Source: Paracoccaceae bacterium (lineage in GTDB: Bacteria > Pseudomonadota > Alphaproteobacteria > Rhodobacterales > Rhodobacteraceae). Taken from it: a DNA stretch of 54,291 bases. The position numbers and the translations under genes were made by a program. Shown here piece by piece: positions 25,021 through 33,277 of this stretch. Within the stretch, counting starts at the first letter, position 1. The number at the start of each line of letters is the position of its first letter. The notes under the pieces were generated by a model. It saw only the letters and a list, made by a program, of their open reading frames with translations, was not told the DNA's origin and made no database searches. The DNA is taken from contig WOZM01000159.1 in the NCBI GenBank assembly GCA_011620265.1, positions 4,994 through 59,284 of the forward strand, in the 5' to 3' direction.

Positions 25021-28000
25021 ATGCACGATCTCTGGCACGCTATCGAAACCGGCACGCTTCAGCCCGAAGCCCCGCTTCTCAAACGCCTGATCGGCGCCGC
25101 CGGCCTCGACAGCGCCGACCGCGCCCGGATCTCGGCCGAGGGTGCCGCGCTCGTCCGCCAGATCCGCGCCGATGTGCGGCCGGGCCTGATGGAGGTCTTC
25201 CTCGCCGAATACGGGCTCTCGACCGAAGAGGGCATCTCGCTCATGTGTCTCGCCGAGGCGCTGCTGCGCGTCCCCGACGCCGAGACGATGGATGCCCTCA
25301 TCGAGGACAAGATCGCGCCCTCGGACTGGGGCCGGCACCTCGGCCATTCCGCCTCGTCGCTGGTCAACGCCTCGACCTGGGCGCTGATGCTGACCGGCAA
25401 GGTGCTGGAGGACCGCGAACCGGGGATCGTCGGACACCTGCGCGGCGCGGTGAAGCGTCTGGGCGAACCGGTCATCCGCCGCGCCGTCCGCCAGGCGATG
25501 AAGGAGATGGGCCGCCAGTTCGTCCTTGGCGAGACGATCAACGCCGCGATGGAACGCGCCGCGAAGATGGAGGTGCAGGGCTACTCCTATTCCTACGACA
25601 TGCTCGGCGAGGCCGCGAAGACCGCCGAGGATGCCGAACGCTATGCGCTGGCCTATGCCAAGGCGATCGCGGCGATCTCCACCGCCGCCATCAGCGACGA
25701 CATCCGCGACAATCCCGGCATCTCGGTCAAGCTCTCCGCCCTTCACCCCCGCTACGAGGTCGCGCAGGAGGCGCGGGTCATGGCCGAGCTGGTGCCGGTG
25801 GTGCGCAAGTTGGCACTTCAGGCGGCGCAGGCGCGGATGGGCTTCAACATCGACGCCGAGGAAGCCGACCGGCTGACCCTCTCGCTGAAGGTGATCGAGG
25901 CGGTGCTGGCCGACGAGGATCTCGCCGGCTGGGACGGGTTCGGCGTCGTGGTGCAGGCTTACGGCCGCCGCGCCGGCGCGGTGCTCGACTGGCTCCACGC
26001 GCTGAGTGGAAAGCTTGACCGCAAGATCATGGTGCGGCTGGTGAAAGGCGCCTACTGGGATGCCGAGGTGAAGCGCGCGCAGGTCCTTGGCCTGACGGAT
26101 TTCCCGGTCTTCACCCGGAAAGAGGCCACGGACGTGAGCTACATCGCCAACGCGAAAAAGCTTCTCTCGATGACCGACCGCATCTACCCGCAATTCGCCA
26201 CCCACAACGCCCATACCGTCGCCGCCGTCCTCGACATGGGCGCCGGAAAACCCTTCGAGTTCCAGCGCCTGCACGGGATGGGCGAGCGGCTCCATGACAT
26301 CGTGCTGAAGCGCGAAAAGACCCGCTGCCGCATCTACGCGCCCGTCGGCGCCCACCGCGACCTTCTCGCCTATCTCGTCCGGCGCTTGCTGGAGAACGGC
26401 GCCAACTCCTCCTTCGTCAACCAGATCGTGGACGAGGACGTGACGCCCGAAGAGGTCGCCGCCTGCCCGCTGACGGCGGTCGAGGCGATGCTGCCCGGCC
26501 TCACCAACCGCGCGATCCGCAAGGGGCCCGACATCTTCGCGCCCGAACGGCGCAACTCGGCGGGCTTCGACCTGACCGACGCCGAAACCCTCGCCCGCAT
26601 CGACGCCGCCCGCGATCCCTTCGCCAAGACCGAATTCGCCGCCCAGCCGATCCTCGCCTGCAAGGTCGCGGGCGCGAGCCCGAAACGGGTGCTGAACCCG
26701 GCGACCGGCCATCTCGTCGGCCGCGTCACCGATGCGACGAAGGCGGACGTGGACGGTGCGCTCGCCGCCGCGAAGCCCTGGAAGGCAAGCGCGAAGGCGC
26801 GCGCCGCGATCCTCAACCGCGCCGCCGACCTCTACGAGGAAAACTTCGGGCCGATCTTCGCGCTTCTGGCGCGCGAGGCCGGCAAGACCCTGCCCGATGC
26901 CGTCGCCGAACTGCGCGAGGCGGTGGATTTCCTGCGCTACTACGCCGCGCGCGGGCAGGATCTGACCCGCCCGCCGCTCGGCACCTTCGCCTGCATCTCC
27001 CCCTGGAACTTCCCGCTCGCGATCTTCACCGGCCAGATCGCAGCGGCCCTCGCCGCCGGCAACGCGGTTCTCGCGAAACCGGCCGAGCAGACGCCGCTCA
27101 TCGCCGCCCATGCGGTGGCGCTTCTGCACAAGGCCGGCGTCCCGGCCTCGGCGCTGCAACTCCTGCCCGGCGACGGCGCCACGGTCGGCGCCCGCCTCAC
27201 CTCGGACCCGCGCGTGAGCGGCGTCTGCTTCACCGGCTCGACCGAGACCGCGCTGATGATCCGCCGCGCGATGGCGGACCACCTCGCCCCCGGCGCGCCG
27301 CTGATCGCCGAGACCGGCGGTCTCAATGCGATGATCGTGGACTCGACCGCGCTCCCCGAACAGGCGGTGCGCGACATCGTTGCCTCGTCCTTCCAGTCCG
27401 CCGGTCAACGCTGCTCGGCGCTTCGCTGCCTCTACGTGCAGGACGACATCGCCCCCCAGTTCACCGACATGCTCTTCGGCGCGATGGAAGAGCTGACGGT
27501 CGGCGACCCCTGGGCGCTCCCGACCGATACCGGCCCGGTCATCGACGCCGAGGCCGAGCAGGGCATCCGCGCCCATATCGAGAAGGCCCGCAAGGAAGGC
27601 CGGCTTCTGCGCCAGCTCTCGACGCCCAAGGGCGGCCATTTCATCGCCCCGACGGTGCTTCGCGTGAAAGGCATCGCCGAGATGACGCGCGAGATCTTCG
27701 GCCCCGTCCTCCATGTCGCGACCTTCGCGGCCGAGGACCTGCCGAAGGTGATAGACGACATAAACGCAACGGGTTACGGGCTGACCTTCGGGCTTCACAC
27801 GAGGATCGACAACCGCGTGCAGGAAGTGACCGAGGCGCTCCGTGTCGGCAATATCTACGTCAACCGCAACCAGATCGGCGCGGTCGTCGGCTCCCAGCCC
27901 TTCGGTGGCGAGGGGCTCTCGGGCACCGGCCCGAAGGCCGGCGGGCCGGACTACCTCCACCGCTTCACCGCGCCCGACCCGGCGACGGCCACGGGCGAAG

Positions 28001-28461
28001 CGACCGGCGCGGCCGATCCCGCGAAGGTGCAGGCGGCCCTCGATGCCGCGCCCCCGCCCGCGATCCTCGACCAGATCTACCTGCCCGGCCCGACCGGCGA
28101 ATCGAACCGCCTGACGCTCGTCACCCGGGCGCCCTTCCTCTGCCTCGGCCCCGGGCGCGAGGCGACCGAGGCGCAGGCCGAGGCGCTCCACGCGCTCGGC
28201 GGCCGCGCCATCGCGGTGGCGGGCGCGCTCGATCCTGAGGCGCTGGAGACGCTCACCGGTTTCGCCGGCGTCCTCTACTGGGGCGACGCGGAGACGGCGC
28301 GCGCCCATGCGCAGGCCCTCGCCCGCCGCGCCGGGCCGATCCTGCCGCTCCTCACCGCGATGCCCGATCGCGGCCACGCGGCGCAGGAACGCCATGTCTG
28401 CGTCGACACCACCGCCTCGGGCGGCAACGCGGCCCTGCTGGCCGAGGCGGGTTCCGCTTGA
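25021..28461 (+). CDS. putA: Bifunctional proline dehydrogenase / delta1-pyrroline-5-carboxylate dehydrogenase
   Basis: 1146 residues. The proline dehydrogenase TIM barrel (about 170-460) includes GFNIDAEEADRL and RLVKGAYWDAEVKRAQ, and binds FAD. The aldehyde dehydrogenase domain (about 560-990) has Glu764 (AETGG) and catalytic Cys798 (SAGQRCSALRC), with ISPWNFPLAIF for NAD. A C-terminal ALDH-like extension follows. It converts proline to glutamate, channelling pyrroline-carboxylate. There is no N-terminal ribbon-helix-helix, so it does not self-regulate; divergent PutR does that. I start at 25021 because GGAGG lies six bases upstream; ATG 24982 lacks a site. Confidence 0.97.
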   Translation: MHDLWHAIETGTLQPEAPLLKRLIGAAGLDSADRARISAEGAALVRQIRADVRPGLMEVFLAEYGLSTEEGISLMCLAEALLRVPDAETMDALIEDKIAPSDWGRHLGHSASSLVNASTWALMLTGKVLEDREPGIVGHLRGAVKRLGEPVIRRAVRQAMKEMGRQFVLGETINAAMERAAKMEVQGYSYSYDMLGEAAKTAEDAERYALAYAKAIAAISTAAISDDIRDNPGISVKLSALHPRYEVAQEARVMAELVPVVRKLALQAAQARMGFNIDAEEADRLTLSLKVIEAVLADEDLAGWDGFGVVVQAYGRRAGAVLDWLHALSGKLDRKIMVRLVKGAYWDAEVKRAQVLGLTDFPVFTRKEATDVSYIANAKKLLSMTDRIYPQFATHNAHTVAAVLDMGAGKPFEFQRLHGMGERLHDIVLKREKTRCRIYAPVGAHRDLLAYLVRRLLENGANSSFVNQIVDEDVTPEEVAACPLTAVEAMLPGLTNRAIRKGPDIFAPERRNSAGFDLTDAETLARIDAARDPFAKTEFAAQPILACKVAGASPKRVLNPATGHLVGRVTDATKADVDGALAAAKPWKASAKARAAILNRAADLYEENFGPIFALLAREAGKTLPDAVAELREAVDFLRYYAARGQDLTRPPLGTFACISPWNFPLAIFTGQIAAALAAGNAVLAKPAEQTPLIAAHAVALLHKAGVPASALQLLPGDGATVGARLTSDPRVSGVCFTGSTETALMIRRAMADHLAPGAPLIAETGGLNAMIVDSTALPEQAVRDIVASSFQSAGQRCSALRCLYVQDDIAPQFTDMLFGAMEELTVGDPWALPTDTGPVIDAEAEQGIRAHIEKARKEGRLLRQLSTPKGGHFIAPTVLRVKGIAEMTREIFGPVLHVATFAAEDLPKVIDDINATGYGLTFGLHTRIDNRVQEVTEALRVGNIYVNRNQIGAVVGSQPFGGEGLSGTGPKAGGPDYLHRFTAPDPATATGEATGAADPAKVQAALDAAPPPAILDQIYLPGPTGESNRLTLVTRAPFLCLGPGREATEAQAEALHALGGRAIAVAGALDPEALETLTGFAGVLYWGDAETARAHAQALARRAGPILPLLTAMPDRGHAAQERHVCVDTTASGGNAALLAEAGSA

Positions 28462-28492
28462 CGGAAAGGCGCGAACGGGCGACCGTCGCGCC

Positions 28493-29233
28493 ATGTTTCC
28501 CTTGCGCGACCACAACCCGTCCGAACGCACGCCTTATGTGCTTTACGCGCTGATCGCCGCCAACCTCGCGGCGTTCCTCCTGCAGATGCCCTATACCGGC
28601 AGCGAACGCGCGATGCTCGGCTTCTGGCGCGACTGGGCGATGATCCCGGTCGTGGTCACGCAAGGCGGCGAATGGCACGGCATCTTCACCTCGATGTTCC
28701 TCCATGCCGGGCTTTTGCACCTTGCCGGAAACATGCTCTTCCTCTGGATCTTCGGCGACAATCTCGAAGACCAGCTCGGCCATCTCGGCTTCCTGCTCTT
28801 CTACCTCGCCGCCGGCATAGCGGCCGCGCTCGCCCATATCGCCGCCGATCCCGGCTCGGCGATCCCGACCGTCGGTGCCTCCGGCGCGATCGGCGGGGTG
28901 ATGGGCGGCTATCTGCTGCTGTTTCCCCGGGCGAAGGTCGATATCGTGCTGATCTTCGTCGTCTTCTTCCGGGTCTTCACGGTCCCGGCCTGGATCATGC
29001 TCGGCCTCTGGTTCGGCATGCAGCTCTTCTCCGGCCTCTCGACGCCGGCGAATGGCGGCGGGGTGGCCTACTGGGCCCATGCCGGCGGCTTCCTCGCCGG
29101 CATCGCGCTGACGGTCCCGGCCTGGCTGAGGCGCGGCGCCGGCGCCTACTGGCGGCGGACCGCCGGCCACCCGCCGCATCCCGAGGCCGAGTATGCCCGC
29201 TCGACCATCCCCACCGTCCGCCGGAGACGCTGA
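28493..29233 (+). CDS. Rhomboid-family intramembrane serine protease
   Basis: 246 residues, six membrane helices. The catalytic dyad is visible: Ser130 in GASGAIGG and His197 in HAGGF. The HLAGNMLFLWIFGDN segment (76-90) carries the conserved HxxxN of helix 2. It cleaves transmembrane segments of other membrane proteins. It starts 31 bp after putA and is followed two bases later by the GFA protein gene, so the three may share a transcript. The C-terminal ~30 residues are basic and cytoplasmic. Confidence 0.93.
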   Translation: MFPLRDHNPSERTPYVLYALIAANLAAFLLQMPYTGSERAMLGFWRDWAMIPVVVTQGGEWHGIFTSMFLHAGLLHLAGNMLFLWIFGDNLEDQLGHLGFLLFYLAAGIAAALAHIAADPGSAIPTVGASGAIGGVMGGYLLLFPRAKVDIVLIFVVFFRVFTVPAWIMLGLWFGMQLFSGLSTPANGGGVAYWAHAGGFLAGIALTVPAWLRRGAGAYWRRTAGHPPHPEAEYARSTIPTVRRRR

Positions 29234-29235
29234 CC

Positions 29236-29619
29236 ATGCTGCCCGGGATCCGTAGCCCCCACCGCGCCACCTGCCATTGCGGCGCCGTCGAACTCGCGGT
29301 CACGCTGAGCGACGGGCTCGCCACCGCGCAGCGCTGCGATTGTTCGTTCTGTGCAAGGCGCGGCGCCATTGCGGTCTCCGCCCCGCTCGACGGTGTTCGG
29401 ATCGTGAAAGGCGAGGACAACCTCAGCCTCTACACCTGGAACACCGGCACCGCGAAACACTGGTTCTGCAAGACCTGCGGCATCTACACCCACCACCGCC
29501 GCCGGTCGAACCCGAACGAATACGGCGTCAACGCCGCCTGCCTCGACGGCGTGAACCCGCGCGACCTCGGCGAAGTGCCCTGGACCGACGGCATCAACCA
29601 CCCGTCCGACCGGGGCTGA
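29236..29619 (+). CDS. GFA/CENP-V-fold zinc protein
   Basis: 127 residues with the cysteine pattern of glutathione-dependent formaldehyde-activating (GFA)-like proteins: CHCGAVE, CDCSFC and CKTCGIYTHHRRR. These ligate one or two zinc ions. Despite the family name most members have unknown substrates and probably bind glutathione adducts or other small molecules. The start overlaps nothing but lies two bases after the rhomboid stop, suggesting translational coupling. Confidence 0.88.
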   Translation: MLPGIRSPHRATCHCGAVELAVTLSDGLATAQRCDCSFCARRGAIAVSAPLDGVRIVKGEDNLSLYTWNTGTAKHWFCKTCGIYTHHRRRSNPNEYGVNAACLDGVNPRDLGEVPWTDGINHPSDRG

Positions 29620-29652
29620 TCTTCATCTTGCCGGAAATATCCTCGGGGGTGA

Positions 29653-29690
29653 GCCCCGGATCTCTCCGGGGCGAGGGGGCGGAAGCCCCC
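29653..29690. terminator. Tandem hairpins between convergent GFA and suhB genes
   Basis: Two hairpins: CCCCGGA-tctc-TCCGGGG (29654-29671) and GGGGGC-ggaa-GCCCCC (29675-29690). They are preceded by GAAATATCCTCGGGGGT, a motif repeated after valS (43865). They probably end both converging transcripts. Confidence 0.6.
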
Positions 29691-29697
29691 TTGCGCC

Positions 29698-30489
29698 TCA
29701 GGCCGGCTCGCGCAACGCCTTGGCGAATGGCGCGAAGATCTCGCCGTTCGCGGCGATGACCGCGCCGGTCTCGAAGATCTCGCGCCCCTCGCGCACCGCC
29801 TCGACGAAGCCGCCGGCCTCGCGCACGATGACGATCCCCGCCGCGATGTCCCAGGGCGACAGCTCGCGCTCCCAGAACCCGTCGTAGCGCCCCGCCGCGA
29901 CATAGGCGAGGTCGAGCGCGGCGGCCCCCCAGCGGCGGACGCCGGCGCAGGCCGGCATCAGCCGCGCGAGGTCCTTCAAGGTCGCGGGCAGGGTCTTCTT
30001 CGTCCCGAACGGCACACCGGTGGCGAAGACCGCCTCCGACATCGCCTTGCGGCCCGAGACCCGGATCCGGCTTTCGTTCATCCAGGCGCCCTGGCCCTTC
30101 TCGGCCACGAACATCTCGTCCTTGGCCGGATCGAAGACCACCCCCGCGACCACCTCGCCCTTGTGCTCGAGCGCGATGGAAACCGCCCAGTGCGGCAGGC
30201 CGTGCAGGAAGTTCGTGGTGCCGTCGAGGGGATCGACGATCCAGCGCCGCGTCGGATCGGCGCCGTCGACCGGCTCCGATTCCTCAGCCACCCAGCCATA
30301 GGTCGGGCGCGCGCCCATCAACTCGTCGCGGATGATCTTCTCCGCCGCGATATCGGCGCGGCTGACGAAGTCGCCGGCCCCCTTGACCGAGACCTGCAGG
30401 TTCTCGACCTCGCGGAAATCCTTCACGAGGGACCGGCCGGCCTTGCGCGCGGCCTTGATCATCAGGTTGAGGTTGGCGCTGCCTTGCAT
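29698..30489 (-). CDS. suhB: Inositol monophosphatase family protein
   Basis: 263 residues with the Mg-binding signatures of the family: EE at 69-70, DPLDGTTN at 86-93, and near the C-terminus the AGIVIVREAGGFV and WDIAAG segments. It hydrolyses inositol-1-phosphate and related sugar phosphates; in enteric bacteria SuhB also joins the rRNA antitermination complex. The start MQGSANLNLM is typical of the alphaproteobacterial SuhB branch. It is a single-gene unit. The stop is eight bases from the tandem hairpins. Confidence 0.93.
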   Translation of the reverse strand: MQGSANLNLMIKAARKAGRSLVKDFREVENLQVSVKGAGDFVSRADIAAEKIIRDELMGARPTYGWVAEESEPVDGADPTRRWIVDPLDGTTNFLHGLPHWAVSIALEHKGEVVAGVVFDPAKDEMFVAEKGQGAWMNESRIRVSGRKAMSEAVFATGVPFGTKKTLPATLKDLARLMPACAGVRRWGAAALDLAYVAAGRYDGFWERELSPWDIAAGIVIVREAGGFVEAVREGREIFETGAVIAANGEIFAPFAKALREPA

Positions 30490-30554
30490 GGTCTCGTCTC
30501 CGGGAGGATCAGGGGGCGGTTCTACGCAAGCGGTGCGGCGATGTGAAGGGCTAT

Positions 30555-30980
30555 TCAGCCCGCCGGCCCGCCCCGCCCGGCGATCACCTCCCGGAGCAGC
30601 GACGGCCGGTCGCTCATCAGCCCGTCGACGCCGAGGTCAGTGAGGCGCTCCATCTCCGCCGCCTCGTTCACGGTCCGGACATGGACCTGTACGCCCGCCG
30701 CGCGGGCGGCGCGGAGGAAGCGGGGCGTCACCACCGGGATGCCCTTGTGACGGGTCGGCACCTGCCTGCACCGCGCCGTCCCCCGGCCGCGGCGCCGGCA
30801 GCCCCCAGCCCCGCAGCCAGGGCGACAGCCCCCCGGCACGGGCCGGCGACCAGAGCAGACCGGGACCGAGCAGCGACCGCAGCCGCGCCGTCCGCCATCA
30901 TCCGGCCCTCCCCTGCCCGATCTTCCCCGATGTCGCCCAGTCTGCCGCCCGCGCCCGGCATCTGGCAAGCCCGGCGCTGA
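30555..30980 (-). pseudogene. Glycerophosphodiester phosphodiesterase, C-terminal remnant with frameshift
   Basis: The last ~65 residues in one frame match the end of the GDPD/UgpQ barrel (GIPVVTPRFLRAARAAGVQVHVRTVNEAAEMERLTDLGVDGLMSDR). Upstream the match continues in another frame (LRSLLGPGLLWSPARAGG). The shift is at 30762-30769, where a 4-base unit is doubled (CTGCCTGC on the plus strand). Removing one copy restores VQVPTRHKGIPVV. A TGA at 30898-30900 closes the second frame further upstream. The N-terminal ~150 residues, including the catalytic His-Arg pair, are missing; the sequence ends at the 87-bp hairpin element. It is non-functional. Confidence 0.8.
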
Positions 30981-31067
30981 AGCGCTTCGGGTTTATGTTG
31001 AGATGGCAAGTATCGGGATTCGAACGAAAAAGATTCGAATTCTGATACAAAGCAAACCCGAAACGCT
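30981..31067 (+). repeat. 87-bp hairpin element, copy 1 of 3
   Basis: Ends are near-perfect inverted repeats (AGCGCTTCGGGTTT and AAACCCGAAACGCT). An inner inverted repeat pairs GTATC-GG-ATTCGAA with TTCGAAT-TC-TGATAC, so the whole unit can fold into one long hairpin. Sister copies lie at 35327-35412 and 39452-39538. Here it is the exact junction between the two pseudogenes. Confidence 0.8.
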
Positions 31068-31522
31068 CCAGCCGCCGAGCGCCGCGCGGAAGAACGCCTC
31101 CGGCCCCTCCTCCGCGACCAGCCGCTTGCCGTCGATCCGCCAGGACCGGTTGCCGACCGCCCGCACGAAGGCGCGGTCACGCGAGACGAGAAGCGCGCTC
31201 GTCTCGCCCGCGAGCAGCTCCGCCTCCAGCGCCTCCTGCCCCTCGATGTCGGATGGTTGGTCGGCTCGTCCATCAGCAGAAGGTCCGGCTCCGTCACCCA
31301 GACCCGCGCCAGCATCGCCATCCGCCGCCAGCCGCCCGAAAGCGCGCGAAGCGGCCGGTCGCGCAGCTCCGCCGGAATGGCGAGATCGTCGAGCACGATA
31401 TCGACGCGCCCGTTGGCGGCGACAAGGCCGATGCGGTCGCCGGGATGGACGGTCAGCGACAGGTCGGTGAACAGCGGCGCCCCGAGGGTCACGCCAAGGT
31501 CTTCCAGGGACAGGATCGACAT
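31068..31522 (-). pseudogene. ABC-F-type ATPase, broken by an internal deletion, a frameshift and truncation
   Basis: It starts intact (MSILSLEDLGVTLGAPLFTDLSLTVHPGDRIGLVAANG). Then the Walker A lysine and about 70 residues are missing; the frame resumes at RVDIVLDDL and runs through LSGGWRRMAML (signature) and LLLMDEPTNH (Walker B). One base is then lost at about 31253 (CATCCGACATC where CATCTCGAC is expected). The third part continues in another frame as IEGQEALEAELLAGETSALLVSRDRAFVRAVGNRSW. It stops at the hairpin element, so the second ATPase domain is absent. Functional relatives act on ribosomes or give antibiotic resistance. Confidence 0.8.
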
Positions 31523-31624
31523 CGCGGTCTTCTCTGCCAGTGCCGGACCGGGGATTGGCCTCCCGGTCGCGGTCCCGACTCGAACGATGCGCCCGTCGGG
31601 ATCCGCACCGCCCATCGGGGCAGA

Positions 31625-31714
31625 TCAGGTCCGGTCTCCGTCCGATCCGCCCCGCAGGTCGCCATGCGGGGCCGGAACAGGGCCATGGGTCAGATGCCGC
31701 CATGTCGTCGTCAT
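31625..31714 (-). CDS. Possible 29-residue small ORF upstream of the ABC-F pseudogene
   Basis: ATG at 31714 has a strong Shine-Dalgarno (GGGAGGG, five bases away) and reads MTTTWRHLTHGPVPAPHGD to a TGA. It lies about 100 bp before the ABC-F remnant, where antibiotic-responsive ABC-F genes often carry leader peptides. No similarity is recognised, and the gene it might have regulated is dead. A weak call. The rest of 31523-31790 shows nothing else. Confidence 0.25.
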   Translation of the reverse strand: MTTTWRHLTHGPVPAPHGDLRGGSDGDRT

Positions 31715-31790
31715 CGCGGCCCTCCCTTCGTCGACTGGCCTCCGGCGATGATGACGCTCCCCGTCCGCGGGATCAAGCCCCGGTCGGAAC

Positions 31791-31816
31791 GTAAGGTGGG
31801 TTTAAACCCACCTTAC
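31791..31816. repeat. 26-bp palindrome, copy 1 of 5
   Basis: A perfect palindrome: GTAAGGTGGGTTT followed by its reverse complement. Its right arm contributes the TAA stop codon of the MFS gene (31813-31815, minus strand). Related copies lie at 35265, 39156, 39223 and 45042. It probably forms a hairpin at the mRNA 3' end. Confidence 0.85.
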
Positions 31817-33237
31817 CCGCCCCCGTCCCCGCGCGCCGTCACGAAGCGGATCATGGCGAAGACCCCGATCCCGACGATGGGCAGGCTGCCGGCGAAGATC
31901 ACCCGCGCCACATGCGCCGCCTCCGCCGGGGTCGATCCGGCGCCGAAGCCGGCGCGGTTGGCGAGGATCCCCATCGTGGCGGCACCGAGCGCATAGCCGA
32001 GCCGGGCGATGGTCGGCAAAGCCGCCGAGAGCCGGTCGACATCCTCCGGCGCCGAAAGCGCGCTCGCCCGGCGCAGGATGAAGGTCCAGGCCATGCCGTA
32101 GCCGAAGCCTTCCAGCACCGCGCAGAAGGCGATCAGCGCCAGCGGCCCCTCCGGCACGGCGTAGACCGACAGCGCGATGCTCGCCGCCACCATCGCCATG
32201 CCGATGCCGATCACCGCCGGATCGCGCCGCGCCGGCCCGCCGGCGACGAGGACGGCCGAGACCGTCCAGGCGATGGAGACCGCGGCGACGAGATAGCCCG
32301 CCACCAGCGCCGGCGTGCCATGGATGCGGTCGAGCAGCAGCGGGCCGTAGGTGGCAAGTCCCATCGTGCCCACATTCATCGCCAGCACCATCACCAGCCC
32401 GGCGCCCACCGGCGTCCGGGGATCGAGCGCGCCCTTCGGCCAGAGCCGGTCCGCCCCGCTCCGCGCGTCCCGCCGGGCGAAGAGCGCGAGCGCCGCGAGC
32501 CCGGCGCCGAGCGACAGCGCCGTGACCAGCGCCGTCGCGGCGATGCCGGCATAGGCGACGCCAAGGATCGCCGCGGCGAGCAGCGCGAGCCGCGTCACCG
32601 GCAGGCGGGCCGGCGCCGCCGCTTCCGGTGCCGCCGCGATGCGGAGGCCGAAGCCGACCCAGAGGGCCAGGACCGCCGCCTGAAGCCCGAAGAAAAGAAA
32701 CCCCGCCCGCCAGGTCGCATAGGTCACGAAGACCCCGCCGGCGAGCGGGCCGAGAAAGGCCGAGGCGCCCCAGACCAGCGACATCGCCGCCATCGCCCGC
32801 GGCATCAGCGGCCCGGGAAAGAGCCGCCCCACCGCGACGAAGGACAGCGAGACGAGCCCGCCGCCGCCAAGCCCCTGCGCCACCCTTCCCGCCAGCAGCA
32901 CCGCCATCGACGGCGCCAGCGCAGAGAGCAGGCAGCCCGCCGCGAAGAGCCCCGCCGCCAGCGCCATCGGCACGCGCGGCCCGCGCCGCAACGCCACGAG
33001 CCCGGCCGCCGCGCCGGCGGTGATCGAGCCGACCTCGTAGAGCGCGAAGTTCCACGCGACGAGCTTCGCCCCGCCGATCCCCTCGACGATCGCCGGCATC
33101 ATCGTGGTGATGAGAAGCGCATCGGCGGCATGGAGCCAGACCCCGATGCAGACGAGGATCAGCGGCGCGATATGCCCTGCGCCGAGGATCTCGCGCCATC
33201 CCGCCGTCTTCGCCGCCTCTCCCGTCGCCACCGCCAT
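31813..33237 (-). CDS. MFS multidrug/metabolite exporter (DHA-type)
   Basis: 474 residues, about 14 hydrophobic segments. Helix 1 starts at LILVCIGVWLHAADALLITTMMP. The inter-helix RRGPRVPMALAAG loop and GLGGGGLVSLSFVAVGRLFP (motif C-like region) are typical of drug:proton antiporters. The substrate is unknown. I start at ATG 33237 (MAVATGEAAKTAGWRE); the frame extends to 33396 without family similarity. Its stop codon lies inside the 26-bp palindrome. It is transcribed away from metR with 40 bp between. Confidence 0.85.
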   Translation of the reverse strand: MAVATGEAAKTAGWREILGAGHIAPLILVCIGVWLHAADALLITTMMPAIVEGIGGAKLVAWNFALYEVGSITAGAAAGLVALRRGPRVPMALAAGLFAAGCLLSALAPSMAVLLAGRVAQGLGGGGLVSLSFVAVGRLFPGPLMPRAMAAMSLVWGASAFLGPLAGGVFVTYATWRAGFLFFGLQAAVLALWVGFGLRIAAAPEAAAPARLPVTRLALLAAAILGVAYAGIAATALVTALSLGAGLAALALFARRDARSGADRLWPKGALDPRTPVGAGLVMVLAMNVGTMGLATYGPLLLDRIHGTPALVAGYLVAAVSIAWTVSAVLVAGGPARRDPAVIGIGMAMVAASIALSVYAVPEGPLALIAFCAVLEGFGYGMAWTFILRRASALSAPEDVDRLSAALPTIARLGYALGAATMGILANRAGFGAGSTPAEAAHVARVIFAGSLPIVGIGVFAMIRFVTARGDGGG

Positions 33238-33277
33238 CTCGCGCCCCCGTCCTTGCCGATTCCCCCCTGCCACGACC

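Noticed and set aside
25021-28461. Self-regulating PutA with ribbon-helix-helix domain
   Set aside because: No RHH sequence at the N-terminus; a PutR gene is divergent instead.
24994-28530. Long minus-strand frame opposite putA
   Set aside because: Shadow of the putA reading frame; no signature or start site.
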